Shown: positions 8,232 through 17,570, numbered from the stretch's first letter. The stretch is DNA of 64,000 nt from Psychrobacter sp. GP33 (GCF_014119005.1 NZ_JACGYX010000002.1:124001-188000), one strand, 5' to 3'. Translations and numbers: made by a program. The notes: generated by a model from the letters alone, not told the origin.

Positions 8232-9896
8232 TTATGCCATATTTGCGCTGTTTTTAAGATATTGCATAAATAATGGTACAGGGCGACCGGTTGCTGCTTT
8301 ATCCGCGCCAGAGATCCATGCGGTACCAGCAATATCTAAATGCGCCCATGCTTGACCATCTTCAATAAAACGCGCTAAGAAGCAAGCGGCAGTGACAGCA
8401 CCAGCAGATTTACCACCAATGTTTTGAATATCAGCAATCGGCGAGTCTATTTGTGGCTGATAGGCATCATCTAACGGCATGTGCCAAATCAAATCGCCTG
8501 ACTGAGCACTGGCATTCTCTAACGCAAACAACACGTCTTCATCATTACTAAATACTGCTGAGCGCACATGACCCAATGCCACCACACAAGCGCCCGTTAA
8601 CGTTGCTACATCAATGATGGCAGATGGGTTATAACGCTGTACGTAGCATAAGGTATCGGCTAATACTAAGCGACCTTCGGCATCGGTATTCATGATTTCA
8701 ACCGATTTTCCGTTCATCGCTTTCACAATATCACCAGGGCGCGTCGCATCGCCTGATGGCATATTTTCAGCACATGCCAGCGCACCAACCACGTTAATCG
8801 GCAGACGCGATATGCACAATGCTTTAATCGTACCCAATACTGAAGCCGCGCCACCCATATCAAACTTCATCTCATCCATTGCCGCACCCGGTTTGATTGA
8901 GATACCGCCTGAATCAAAGGTCACGCCTTTACCAACCAATACGATTGGCGCATTGTCAGGAGCTACTTGGGTAGTCACATCGTTTTTATCTGCTTTTTTG
9001 CCAGTGCCTTTAAGAGGAAGCTTATCGGTGATAGCTTTTATACCGCTGGTTACTTTTGCGGCATTGCTAACTTTTTGAGTACCGGTGTTTGTATCATCGG
9101 TGGCGCTAAATTTAGATTTGCCTTGATACTCTAGAATGACCAATTGACCTTCTTTGGTAGAGCCTTGTGATACGGATAAAAAGCAGCCCATCCCTAAAGC
9201 AGCCATTTCTTTTTCGCCCAGTACCGTCACTTTTAAGAGGTCAGGATAAGCTTTGGCTAATTCTTGTGCTTGCTCTGCCATGTAAGCTGGGAAGCAAATA
9301 TTGCCTGGCTCATTAGCGACATCACGGGTCAGACTTTGACCGGCAAATACCGATTCAGCAAAATCCAACGTTGACTGTAATGTGGCATCGGCAAGCAGAT
9401 AGATATCGGTTAATACGGGCGTGGATTGCTCAGATTTATACTTCTCAAAACGGTAGCTTGCTGCCAATAAATTTAAGGCAAATTGACCAAACTCGTCTTC
9501 TTCTAAAGCATCACCTAAGGCTACGGTAATAGACCCAATTCGTTTTTGAGTGCTTTGATAAATGGTCGTGGCAATTTTTTGCAGGACAACATTGCTCAGC
9601 TTATCCACACATCCAACACCGACAAGTAACAGTTGCACTGGGTTTTGCTTGGTGGTTTTCTTATCGCCCGCTAAAGCATAATCAGCAACCGTTTCGCATG
9701 CTTTACCTTTAAAGTGTGAGACGTCAATCAACTGTTCAATACGGGTTTGATACTCAGTTAACGCTGATGCCGCTAATATATTTTTCTTATCATCAACCAA
9801 AACAACAAGGCAAGATGCGTCTTTGTCATTGGCGGCTTTTTTAAGCATTTTTTTAGTATGCGTTTCTGGTAGATTTTGCGTTAGATTAATATTCAT
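8232..9896 (-). CDS. pepA: Leucyl aminopeptidase PepA (M17 family)
   Basis: A cytosolic two-metal aminopeptidase that removes N-terminal residues from peptides. In E. coli PepA also binds DNA at cer/xer sites and at carAB. The catalytic domain is intact: GKGVTFDSGG (Lys323, Asp328), NTDAEGRL, and the C-terminal LDIAGTAW. It is 554 residues against ~503 for E. coli PepA. The excess is an insertion at about residues 261-314, rich in Lys, Thr, Asp and Ala, placed just before the catalytic domain begins at APIVLVGKG. AAGGATAACC precedes the ATG. It is divergent from lptF, as in many gammaproteobacteria. Confidence 0.94.
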   Translation of the reverse strand: MNINLTQNLPETHTKKMLKKAANDKDASCLVVLVDDKKNILAASALTEYQTRIEQLIDVSHFKGKACETVADYALAGDKKTTKQNPVQLLLVGVGCVDKLSNVVLQKIATTIYQSTQKRIGSITVALGDALEEDEFGQFALNLLAASYRFEKYKSEQSTPVLTDIYLLADATLQSTLDFAESVFAGQSLTRDVANEPGNICFPAYMAEQAQELAKAYPDLLKVTVLGEKEMAALGMGCFLSVSQGSTKEGQLVILEYQGKSKFSATDDTNTGTQKVSNAAKVTSGIKAITDKLPLKGTGKKADKNDVTTQVAPDNAPIVLVGKGVTFDSGGISIKPGAAMDEMKFDMGGAASVLGTIKALCISRLPINVVGALACAENMPSGDATRPGDIVKAMNGKSVEIMNTDAEGRLVLADTLCYVQRYNPSAIIDVATLTGACVVALGHVRSAVFSNDEDVLFALENASAQSGDLIWHMPLDDAYQPQIDSPIADIQNIGGKSAGAVTAACFLARFIEDGQAWAHLDIAGTAWISGADKAATGRPVPLFMQYLKNSANMA

Positions 9897-10349
9897 ATAT
9901 GGTTATCCTTATTGACGAGAAGAGTAATAAGACTGATAAAACTAACAAGACATTGTTTTGACCCGTAGACAACGGGCATATAATTTTAAGAGCAGAATTA
10001 ACATTTTGACGATAGGTCTGCCACACGAAAACTAAAAATGGTGACTATAATAAAGTCTATCGTTATTTAGCGTTATAATTGATTGTCTATGCTCATGGAG
10101 CGTGTGAGCTAGTGTAGCATACCAGGGGACAACTGCGCAGTGTGTAAGGCTTAGGTAATGTTTGCAAACACATTTCACCGCCATTGATTACAAAAACATG
10201 CTAGCATTAGCAGTCCTGCTATTGGCTGAAATGAAGGCTAATGGCACTATATTTTGTGCACCCGTGCTGCATGAAAAATCTATACAGAAATCTTATCAAA
10301 AATTTCTGTATATCTCTGCGACTTATCTTCTAATGACCAACTTTTAAGA
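9897..10349. other. Divergent intergenic region pepA / lptF
   Basis: A 453-base spacer holding both promoters. A 61-codon frame at 10162-10347 starts with TTG, lacks a ribosome binding site and has no recognisable product, so I do not call it. No strong hairpin is visible. Confidence 0.4.
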
Positions 10350-11675
10350 GTGCCTATTTTGATATTACGCCGCTATATGACCCGTCAGGTTGCCTCGACC
10401 ACTGCTTTGGTATTGGGGTTTTTGGTGGTGCTGATGCTAGGCGGTCGCTTAATTCGTTACTTTGGTATTGCCGCTGAAGGCAATTTAGACATCAGTTTAT
10501 TGTTTACCATTATCGGCTATAACTTACCTTACTTTTTAGAGCTTATTTTGCCATTGGCATTTTTTATTGCGCTGATGCTGGTCTTTGGTCGGCTGTATGT
10601 CGATCAAGAGATGGCGGTAATTAATGGTAGCGGTATGTCACGCGGTAAGCTTGCTCGGCTAATGACGCCTTTAATTTTGGCATTGTTTATCGGTGAGGCA
10701 GCATTGTCCATGGTTGGCAAGCCGTGGGGCGTGCGCTCGGCAGAGAATATCTGGCAGCAGCAAGCTTTGAGCAGCGCGTTTGATTTAATTCGCCCCAATG
10801 AATTTATCAGTAACGGCAATTATCATCTATATGTGGGCAGCTTAAGTGACGATAAAACTCAGCTGCAAGATGTGGTGTTGATTCAAACTCAGCCTGCGCC
10901 GAAGGGTTCAGGCTCAAATAAAGATAGTAATGCCGACAATAAAGCAGCCCAAGCTGCCATTAATGAGACGCTTCCAGTCGATGGTGTACCAACAGCGATC
11001 AACGAGCGTATCGATGGTATCAATGCGACTGCCGGTAAAGATGCAATTACTAAGGACATTATTACCTTAGCCAAGCGTGCCGAGCAAGTAGAAAACAGCG
11101 CCAGCGGTGTGACTCAGTTGGACTTATTCCAAGGGCGGCGCTATGAAGTGGGTGCAGGCAGCTTAAAATATAATCAAGTCGGCTTTGATCGCTATCGCAT
11201 TACGTTGTCAGAGTCGCCAAAAGAAGTGGTGACTGAGAACAATATTGAAACTCAAGCGATTGTCCCATTGTGGCGAGCGGCAACTGGCGGCTCAGAGGTA
11301 GGCAGCGTCAATGCGATGCGTGCCGCGCAAGGGGAGCTTGGTTATCGCTTGGCGCTGCCGTGGCTGATGATTATCGCGCCCATGCTCGCAGTGCCGCTAT
11401 CACAAGTTCGTCCCCGTCAAGGGCGTTGGTTACGTTTGTTCCCATCGATTCTATTATTTGTCAGCTGTGCGCTGGGGGTTATTTCACTTAAAAATGCAGT
11501 GAGTAAAGGCAGTGTCAGCGTTTGGTCATATGCGTGGCTTGTTATTGGTTTTATGACACTGGCACTATATATGAACTGGGGTAGTCGCATCCAACATCGC
11601 TTGCGCTTGCGTCTAAAAGAAGACCCTGCATTAGCAGTAGAGCATCCAAATCAGCATTCACAAGGAGGGCAGTAA
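10350..11675 (+). CDS. lptF: LPS export ABC transporter permease LptF
   Basis: One of the two inner-membrane permeases of the LptB2FG machine that extracts lipopolysaccharide and drives it to the outer membrane. There are membrane helices at about residues 15-35, 50-80 and 100-120 and three near the C-terminus. The periplasmic beta-jellyroll domain lies between. It is 441 residues, well above the usual ~365. The excess is a Lys/Asn/Asp/Ala-rich insertion at about residues 181-250 inside the periplasmic domain. The frame begins at GTG 10350, but TTG at 10359 has AAGAG eight bases upstream and is an equally good start. It is paired with lptG two bases downstream. Confidence 0.9.
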   Translation: MPILILRRYMTRQVASTTALVLGFLVVLMLGGRLIRYFGIAAEGNLDISLLFTIIGYNLPYFLELILPLAFFIALMLVFGRLYVDQEMAVINGSGMSRGKLARLMTPLILALFIGEAALSMVGKPWGVRSAENIWQQQALSSAFDLIRPNEFISNGNYHLYVGSLSDDKTQLQDVVLIQTQPAPKGSGSNKDSNADNKAAQAAINETLPVDGVPTAINERIDGINATAGKDAITKDIITLAKRAEQVENSASGVTQLDLFQGRRYEVGAGSLKYNQVGFDRYRITLSESPKEVVTENNIETQAIVPLWRAATGGSEVGSVNAMRAAQGELGYRLALPWLMIIAPMLAVPLSQVRPRQGRWLRLFPSILLFVSCALGVISLKNAVSKGSVSVWSYAWLVIGFMTLALYMNWGSRIQHRLRLRLKEDPALAVEHPNQHSQGGQ

Positions 11676-11677
11676 TC

Positions 11678-12931
11678 ATGCGCTCTTTGTTCCCTAAATC
11701 CCGAACGTCAAATATCAATGTTAATGGTAACGCCAATTTACAAGTGCTGGGGCGCTATGTAAAACTCAATGCATTATTAGCCATTATCGCTGCTGTGATT
11801 GGGCTGTGGGCGCTGCAAGTATTGTTTTCTTACTTATCTGAGCTGGATGCGCTAAGCGACAGCTACACCATGTCCGATGCGCTGGCCTTTATTTTTTATC
11901 GCTCGCCCTATTTTTTAGAAGAATTTATGCCGACTGGGGCGCTACTCGGTGCAGTAGTGGGCTTGGGTCTGCTGGCAAATAAAAGTGAGCTGGTGGTCAT
12001 GCGCGCGGCTGGCGTGAGTATTTACCGTATCGTTGGTTGGGTATTACAACCGGCCTTGTTATTTGTGCTGCTGGCATTGGCAATCAATCAGTTTGTACTG
12101 CCCTATAGTAATCAGCGCGCCAATGAAATCAATAATGAAGACAACACTTCGCTCGTTACCTCAGTTCGCGGTTATTGGACGGTACAGCCGCGCTTTAAGA
12201 CTGTTGCTACTAACAGTAATAGTTCAAATGACAATACTAATAATAATGCCGATGAAGCAAGTGTACAGCCGGATGGCAGCGATATTCTGTATATTGACTA
12301 CGCTGATGTGAAGGGTAGTCTTGGTGAGATAAAACGCTGGCATTTAGATAATAGTGGCAATTTGCAAACCGCAATTCATGCTACAGGTGGTAAATATACC
12401 GGTCGCCAAGCGGTCACCAGCGACAATGCTAGTCCCAGTGAGCAATATCGCTACGAGTGGCAGTTGGGCAATATGACCACCTTAAGTATCAATCAAGGCT
12501 TTGGTAGCAGCCAATCTACGACCGCATCGGATATTATAAGTCTGCCCTTTGCGCCAAAGTCTGTATATCTGCTTACCCGTCAAGCTGAAGATTTATCGCT
12601 TACCCAACTTTATGAGCATCGCCAATTTATGCGCCAACAAGGCAAACGTTCTCTGACGCATGAGCTGGCATTTTGGCAAAAGTTGCTGTCGCCCTTGTCG
12701 ATTTTATCGCTAGTGATTGTGGCGTGCTCATTCGTATTTGGCTCGCTCCGTACGCACAGTTTAGGTTTGCGTATCGTGGTGGCACTATTATTCGGTTTAT
12801 TGTTCAGCTATGTGCAAGATTTGGTCGGTTTTATATCGCTCGCCACTGGTTTTTCACCGTTACTGATGGTGCTATTACCCATTATCGCCAGTACCGCGGC
12901 AGGTGGTTATCTGATAAAACGGCAGATGTAA
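11678..12931 (+). CDS. lptG: LPS export ABC transporter permease LptG
   Basis: Partner of LptF in the LptB2FG exporter. The conserved YFLEEFMPTGALLGAVVGLGLLANKSELVVMRAAGVS block, containing the coupling helix to LptB, is at about residues 85-120, and three transmembrane helices close the protein. It is 417 residues against ~360 in E. coli. An Asn/Ser/Asp-rich stretch at about residues 178-200 extends the periplasmic domain, and the N-terminus has ~20 extra residues. AGGAGGG lies ahead of the ATG, and the lptF stop is two bases upstream, so the pair is co-transcribed and probably translationally coupled. Confidence 0.92.
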   Translation: MRSLFPKSRTSNINVNGNANLQVLGRYVKLNALLAIIAAVIGLWALQVLFSYLSELDALSDSYTMSDALAFIFYRSPYFLEEFMPTGALLGAVVGLGLLANKSELVVMRAAGVSIYRIVGWVLQPALLFVLLALAINQFVLPYSNQRANEINNEDNTSLVTSVRGYWTVQPRFKTVATNSNSSNDNTNNNADEASVQPDGSDILYIDYADVKGSLGEIKRWHLDNSGNLQTAIHATGGKYTGRQAVTSDNASPSEQYRYEWQLGNMTTLSINQGFGSSQSTTASDIISLPFAPKSVYLLTRQAEDLSLTQLYEHRQFMRQQGKRSLTHELAFWQKLLSPLSILSLVIVACSFVFGSLRTHSLGLRIVVALLFGLLFSYVQDLVGFISLATGFSPLLMVLLPIIASTAAGGYLIKRQM

Positions 12932-12949
12932 TACTAAATAATTAGCCAC

Positions 12950-12988
12950 AAAAAGCACGCTAAATCTCGAAGATATAGCGTGCTTTTT
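12950..12988. terminator. Intrinsic terminator after lptG (bidirectional)
   Basis: AGCACGCTA and TAGCGTGCT form a nine-pair stem with an A-run on the left and five T on the right. It is shared with the convergent methyltransferase gene. Confidence 0.9.
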
Positions 12989-13021
12989 ATTACTCTTAAA
13001 TCTTCATTAATAGCTTAAGTT

Positions 13022-13630
13022 TTAATCTTTCGTTGCCATAGTAATGGTATACGTTTTGCCTTGTTTGACCTTTTCGCTATTGCCAAATACTTCGGTAAAT
13101 GAGCGTTTCATAAATTGACGCAAGCCATTAATTGTCACCACATAAAAACGTCCGCCTTTACGCATACGCGCATGGGCATCTAAGAAATAGAGATAATGCT
13201 GCTCTTTACCCACTTTTGCGGGCAAGTTTGACATCACAAGGCTAAAGTCTTTTGCTTTATCGACATGATTAAAACCATTTGATAAGTGCACATCGACATT
13301 AGACAAACCATTTTTTTCGCAATTTTGGCGCGCATATTCTACCGCCATAAAGTCTTTATCAATCAAAGTATGCTGACCGTTCGGACATTCGCGCGCTGCC
13401 GTCATACCGAGCACGCCGTAACCGCAGCCCAAATCTATCGAATCATCGTCTTGCTGAAAGTCTACATAATCAAGCAGCATGAGGCTACCGTCATCAAGCT
13501 TTTGCGGTGAAAAAATACCCCACGTGGTGGCAAAATCAAACGGCTTACCCAGTACGTCTTGACGAAAATTAATATCTTCGCGCCAGTGTTTGGCTTTTTC
13601 TAATAGGTCAGCAGGGGGTCTATGGCTCAT
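13022..13630 (-). CDS. Class I SAM-dependent methyltransferase, RsmC/MTS-like
   Basis: A Rossmann-fold methyltransferase of the small-methyltransferase (MTS) group, whose members often modify rRNA guanines. The SAM-binding DLGCGYG is at about residues 66-72 (counting from the ATG at 13630). The catalytic position that reads NPPF/NPPY in most members is SNLPAK here (134-139), a variant also seen in single-domain RsmC-like proteins. The protein equals only the catalytic half of RsmC. The frame extends 20 codons further to 13690, but GAGAA precedes the ATG at 13630 and the start of homology fits MSHRPP. The substrate is not determined by sequence. Confidence 0.75.
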   Translation of the reverse strand: MSHRPPADLLEKAKHWREDINFRQDVLGKPFDFATTWGIFSPQKLDDGSLMLLDYVDFQQDDDSIDLGCGYGVLGMTAARECPNGQHTLIDKDFMAVEYARQNCEKNGLSNVDVHLSNGFNHVDKAKDFSLVMSNLPAKVGKEQHYLYFLDAHARMRKGGRFYVVTINGLRQFMKRSFTEVFGNSEKVKQGKTYTITMATKD

Positions 13631-13828
13631 GGTTTTCTCGAATAATGGATAAGTAAAAGGCGGTACGCGATGGAATAAAACAGCGTACATATTATGACGG
13701 GTATTGTAACGAGAAAAGGAGCGGTTTGCAGCTAGGGATTGGTAGAAATTGTGATACAGCGATACGGATGAAAAATCACTCGGCTATGCTAAACTGAAGT
13801 TCGTCTTAATCAATCTTAAAGTGACATC

Positions 13829-14263
13829 ATGTCAGACATTGTATTTATATCCAAAGTTGATTTTTGGATTGCGTTGGTGCTCTGGGGCAGCAGTTTACTA
13901 GTAATTGCCATTCCATTTTGGCAATGGAAACGGAATGAAAACGGTTCATTAGCCCAAAGTATACTGCTTACGATTATTCTTTTACCATTTATTGCTTTGA
14001 TGCTTATGCCATTTTTTGGTACGAAATATACGTTAACGGATAGTCAGCTTCTCGTAAATAATGGTTTTTTTACCCAGCGTATTGAACTTGCCGATATTAC
14101 TTATATTACCCCAAGTCGAAGTTCTATTTCTGCGCCAGCGCTCTCATTAGACAGGCTTGAAATAAATTATCAAAACAAAGAAGTATTAATATCACCAAAA
14201 GATAAGCCGCAATTTTATCGAGAAATACAAGCACGTAACCCTAGCATAATGATAGTGGAGTAG
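13829..14263 (+). CDS. Membrane protein with bacterial PH-like domain
   Basis: A 144-residue protein with two membrane helices (about residues 12-31 and 44-62) followed by a soluble domain whose pattern (TKYTLTDSQLLVNNGFFTQRIELADITYITPS, ending LISPKDKPQFYREIQARNP) matches the bacterial PH-like domain family found in YyaB-type proteins. The function is unknown; such proteins are probably membrane-anchored. It stands alone between a leftward methyltransferase and a convergent xerD. There is no strong Shine-Dalgarno sequence (AAAGTGA only). Confidence 0.65.
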   Translation: MSDIVFISKVDFWIALVLWGSSLLVIAIPFWQWKRNENGSLAQSILLTIILLPFIALMLMPFFGTKYTLTDSQLLVNNGFFTQRIELADITYITPSRSSISAPALSLDRLEINYQNKEVLISPKDKPQFYREIQARNPSIMIVE

Positions 14264-14284
14264 GGCGCGCCACACGCCAACAAC

Positions 14285-15223
14285 TTATCCTCTCGGATGA
14301 TGCTCCGCATGTAATTTCTGCAATCTCGCTGTTGCCACATGAGTATAAATCTGAGTGGTGGACAGATCACTATGCCCTAATAACAATTGTACGCTACGAA
14401 GATCCGCGCCATGATTGAGTAAATGGGTAGCAAAAGCGTGACGTAAGGTGTGGGGTGATAATTCTTTATCAATACTGGCAACTTTGGCGTACTTCTTAAT
14501 AAGATACCAAAAGTTTTGCCGCGTCATATAACCGCCTTGCGCGGTCAAAAATACCGCTTGGCAATTTCCCGCTTTTAGATGCGCAATTAAATCGCCACGA
14601 CCATGCGTGAGATAATCCTCTAACGCTTCTGATGCGAATTCACCTAATGGCACTAAACGGGTTTTATTACCTTTTCCTGTAATCTGTAGCCAGCCTGAAT
14701 TGAGATTGACTTGTTCAAGTGATAAGTTAATCAGCTCGCTCACACGCAGACCGCAAGCATAGAGCACCTCAAGCATGGCTTTATCACGCAGTCCAAGCGC
14801 AGTGCTGCTATCGGGTGCGGCAAGTAAATTATCAATATCGGCTTCGGATAAGTCTTTCGGTAACGGTCGTCCAAGCTTTGGGCTTTTGATACGTTCGCAT
14901 GGATTATCTTCGCGTAGATTACCAGCAATCATCCACAGATAAAACTGACGTAGGCTTGAAAGCATACGTGCTTGGGTGCGTGGGGTTTTGCCATCTTTAG
15001 AAAGAATAGACAAGCAATGCAGGACATCTTCGGGCAGCCAAATCGTTAGCGCTTTACGGTTGGTCAGCTCACAAGAGCGCAAGTCGCGCACATAAGCATT
15101 ACGGGTACGCGTCGCTAGACCACGCGCGAGCATCGCTTGACGAAATTCGGTGATATAAGCCGGTTCGTCATCGACGGCTAGCGCTTTTGGTTGGCGCGGC
15201 TGTACGGCACGATCACGGCTCAT
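14285..15223 (-). CDS. xerD: Site-specific tyrosine recombinase XerD
   Basis: XerD acts with XerC at dif to resolve chromosome dimers at the septum under FtsK control. The N-terminal SAM-like domain (about 25-110) and catalytic domain are complete. The catalytic residues are visible: Arg in ACGLRVSELI, HTLRHAFATHLL (H..R), GHSDLSTTQIYTH with the nucleophilic Tyr. XerD rather than XerC is favoured by the HLLNHGADLRSVQLLLGHS block and the absence of XerC-linked neighbours. At 312 residues it is slightly longer than usual (~298) because of an N-terminal tail. It is last in the leftward run that starts at recN. Confidence 0.9.
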   Translation of the reverse strand: MSRDRAVQPRQPKALAVDDEPAYITEFRQAMLARGLATRTRNAYVRDLRSCELTNRKALTIWLPEDVLHCLSILSKDGKTPRTQARMLSSLRQFYLWMIAGNLREDNPCERIKSPKLGRPLPKDLSEADIDNLLAAPDSSTALGLRDKAMLEVLYACGLRVSELINLSLEQVNLNSGWLQITGKGNKTRLVPLGEFASEALEDYLTHGRGDLIAHLKAGNCQAVFLTAQGGYMTRQNFWYLIKKYAKVASIDKELSPHTLRHAFATHLLNHGADLRSVQLLLGHSDLSTTQIYTHVATARLQKLHAEHHPRG

Positions 15224-15376
15224 AAGACAATACTCGGCAGTTTTATAGAACAGAATGAGATAAGTTGACTTACTGAGAAGTTTATTGCTTAACTTGATCT
15301 TCTAACAATATCAATAAAGCGTTAATAAGATTTTGCTAGGCAGCTTTTATACTTGAAGTACTATTTAGATATTACT

Positions 15377-16630
15377 TCAATCAGCAAAAGGCACTAAACA
15401 CCATAACGAGGTGATTTCTGCATTGCGTGCTGCAAATAGAGGGTCAGTATTGTCTTGACTGCGACCGTGTTTAGGCGTGGTATCAAGACGGTATTTTACT
15501 TTTAAACCACTCTCCGTAAACCAGCCTAATAATTCCTCACGGCTGCGCAATTGCAAATGTTCTGCTAAATCTGACAGAATTAACCAGACCTCTCCTTGCT
15601 CAGCTAAGCGCTGTTTTGCACCTTGCAGAAACCCACGTAACATGGCGCTATTGGCGTCGTAGACGGCATATTCTAATGGGGAAGTTGGTTTAGCAGGCAG
15701 CCAAGGTGGATTACAGACAATCAGATGAGCCAATGGCGCGTCAGTCGGAAACAAATCAGCTTGCTGCAACTGCACAGTAGATAAGGCTAAACGTGCAAAG
15801 TTATCGCTGGCACAAGCCAACGCACGCGGATTCAAATCCGTTGCGATTATCTGCTTTATACCGCGCTGCGCTAAGATAATCGCCAGCAAACCAGTTCCCG
15901 TACCAATATCAAAGGCAACATCATGTTTATCAGGGAGAGGTGCATCAAGCAATAACTGCACATACTCATGACGGGTAGGGGCAAACACGCCATAATGTGG
16001 AAAAATGGATAGTCCTAAATTTGTAATTGGCACGCCTTTCGCACGCCATCCTGCCGCGCCTAACGCCCCTTGCAAGTCACGAAATGAAATCAAGCACGGC
16101 TTATCTAGCTTACCAAACGCCGCCGTACATGCCGCGCTTACATCGGGCGCGCGACGTAACTGGCTGACATAACCGGCATCAAGCGCTAACAATAAACGAC
16201 TTAATAAGCGCGAACGCTGAGCTTGTGCTTGGCGTTGCTGATGGAATAAATTGGGTATTTCTTTAGAGCTTTCCAAATTCAAAGTTACTAAGTTAGGATT
16301 TTCTAAGTTAGATGCTGCTAAGGGTTTAGCCGCGCGTTCAGACTCAGCAGCTTTACTCAATTTATTAGCCACTTTGCTCATTTTGCGCTTTTCACTGCGC
16401 TCAATACGTCGCGTGAGAGCTTGTAATAATTGCCGCGCATTCTGAAAGTCACCGTGCCACAGCATTGATGTGCCCGCGCAAGCCAAGCGATATGCTTCAT
16501 CTGCACTCGTTTTATCGTCGACCAAAACGATACGTGCAGGCGGCACTTGATTACTCTCAGACAACCAGCGCGCATGACATAACGTTTCGTTGTCAAACCA
16601 CTGCACATACTGCTTTTCTGTTGCTAACAC
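15377..16630 (-). CDS. Class I SAM-dependent methyltransferase with extra N-terminal domain
   Basis: A 417-residue protein. The C-terminal half is a Rossmann methyltransferase with DIGTGTGLLAI for SAM and NPPW as the catalytic tetrapeptide, the form used by N6-adenine and glutamine methyltransferases. The N-terminal ~75 residues form a separate conserved block (GTSMLWHGDFQNARQLLQAL). A Lys/Ala/Asn-rich low-complexity stretch at ~81-130 joins the two. The start codon is GTG with AAAGGTAGG eight bases upstream, a good ribosome binding site. The substrate is unknown; the NPPW motif and neighbours do not settle it. It probably shares a transcript with tusA upstream and xerD downstream. Confidence 0.75.
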   Translation of the reverse strand: MLATEKQYVQWFDNETLCHARWLSESNQVPPARIVLVDDKTSADEAYRLACAGTSMLWHGDFQNARQLLQALTRRIERSEKRKMSKVANKLSKAAESERAAKPLAASNLENPNLVTLNLESSKEIPNLFHQQRQAQAQRSRLLSRLLLALDAGYVSQLRRAPDVSAACTAAFGKLDKPCLISFRDLQGALGAAGWRAKGVPITNLGLSIFPHYGVFAPTRHEYVQLLLDAPLPDKHDVAFDIGTGTGLLAIILAQRGIKQIIATDLNPRALACASDNFARLALSTVQLQQADLFPTDAPLAHLIVCNPPWLPAKPTSPLEYAVYDANSAMLRGFLQGAKQRLAEQGEVWLILSDLAEHLQLRSREELLGWFTESGLKVKYRLDTTPKHGRSQDNTDPLFAARNAEITSLWCLVPFAD

Positions 16631-16682
16631 GCGACCTACCTTTAACTTATGAATGAGATGTTGCTGATGCCCCTAGCCGCTA

Positions 16683-16949
16683 TTAAGCGCTTTTTTTCTT
16701 AACCAAATAGCGATACGTTGGCGCGTCATCCAGCGTTTCTTGATGAACAAGCGTGTGTCCTAAATGACGGCAAAAATTAGGAATGTCACGCGTCGTTGCT
16801 GGATCAGTGGCAAGGATTTCGATAATCTGGCCGCCGTCTGCTTGACGTATAGTTTTATGCAGCATCATCACTGGTTCAGGACAAATCAGCCCTTGCGTGT
16901 CTAGATGATGATTAACAGTCGTATCTTGAGTCAAAGTAGTCATAGTCAT
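16683..16949 (-). CDS. tusA: Sulfurtransferase TusA
   Basis: A small sulfur carrier that takes persulfide sulfur from IscS and hands it on for tRNA wobble-uridine 2-thiolation and other uses. The defining motif [13 protein letters not shown] with the acceptor Cys (about residue 23) is near the N-terminus, and the beta-alpha-beta-alpha-beta pattern of the 88-residue protein fits. Two in-frame ATGs (16949 and 16943) are possible starts. It lies between a membrane protein and a methyltransferase in the leftward cluster. Confidence 0.9.
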   Translation of the reverse strand: MTMTTLTQDTTVNHHLDTQGLICPEPVMMLHKTIRQADGGQIIEILATDPATTRDIPNFCRHLGHTLVHQETLDDAPTYRYLVKKKSA

Positions 16950-17012
16950 CGTTTTGTATGGTTTAAAAATAGGTTAATAGTTTGCTTATTACTGCCAGCT
17001 AGTCTTTATGAG

Positions 17013-17495
17013 TTATTCTTCATGAGGAGCTGATTCAGGCTCATTCGATACTGCCAAAAAATCAAAAAACCGCTTAAAACTGACTTTAAATAAAAACGCC
17101 ACGCCAAGCCAGCAAGAGAGCCCAAGCCAAGCGGTATCGGCAAATAATAAGCCACCAATCAATACGATAGTTGAAACGCCAATTGTCATTCTCACCATCG
17201 ACGCTTGATTGAGCCGATAGCGATAAATAATAAATGCATCATATAGCGTAATAGGAATAGTGAGCCCAATCAGTGCATACGGCAAATTAAAAAACAGGCG
17301 ATACAGTAGCGTGTTGTCATGAAACATCTTAATACTGGCAATCGTACCAAAGACCATAAAGGCAATAATGGCGGCATAAATTAAATAAATAGCTATTGTA
17401 TTCGCTTGCTGTGCGCCTTTAATACGGGCAATGGCAAGCGGCGCAAAGCCATGTTGCGAGGCATTTTGTAAGGATTGGTTTGGAGCAGTGGTCAT
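17013..17495 (-). CDS. Hypothetical four-helix membrane protein
   Basis: A 160-residue protein with four predicted membrane helices at about residues 32-54, 66-88, 102-122 and 124-140, a polar N-terminus and an acidic C-terminal tail (SNEPESAPHEE). I do not recognise a family. It sits 63 bases upstream of tusA and 75 bases downstream of ruvX on the same strand, so it is probably a co-transcribed inner-membrane protein. Confidence 0.7.
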   Translation of the reverse strand: MTTAPNQSLQNASQHGFAPLAIARIKGAQQANTIAIYLIYAAIIAFMVFGTIASIKMFHDNTLLYRLFFNLPYALIGLTIPITLYDAFIIYRYRLNQASMVRMTIGVSTIVLIGGLLFADTAWLGLSCWLGVAFLFKVSFKRFFDFLAVSNEPESAPHEE

Positions 17496-17570
17496 AACAA
17501 ACAGCCATCTTTTATATAAATATGATTAAGAATGGTATAACTATGCTGATAGTTATCCAGCCATGTTTGC

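Noticed and set aside
8692-9078. Rightward 128-codon frame inside pepA
   Set aside because: Antisense shadow of a conserved enzyme, with no start signal.
10162-10347. 61-codon frame just upstream of lptF
   Set aside because: TTG start without a ribosome binding site, no family resemblance; falls in the lptF promoter region.
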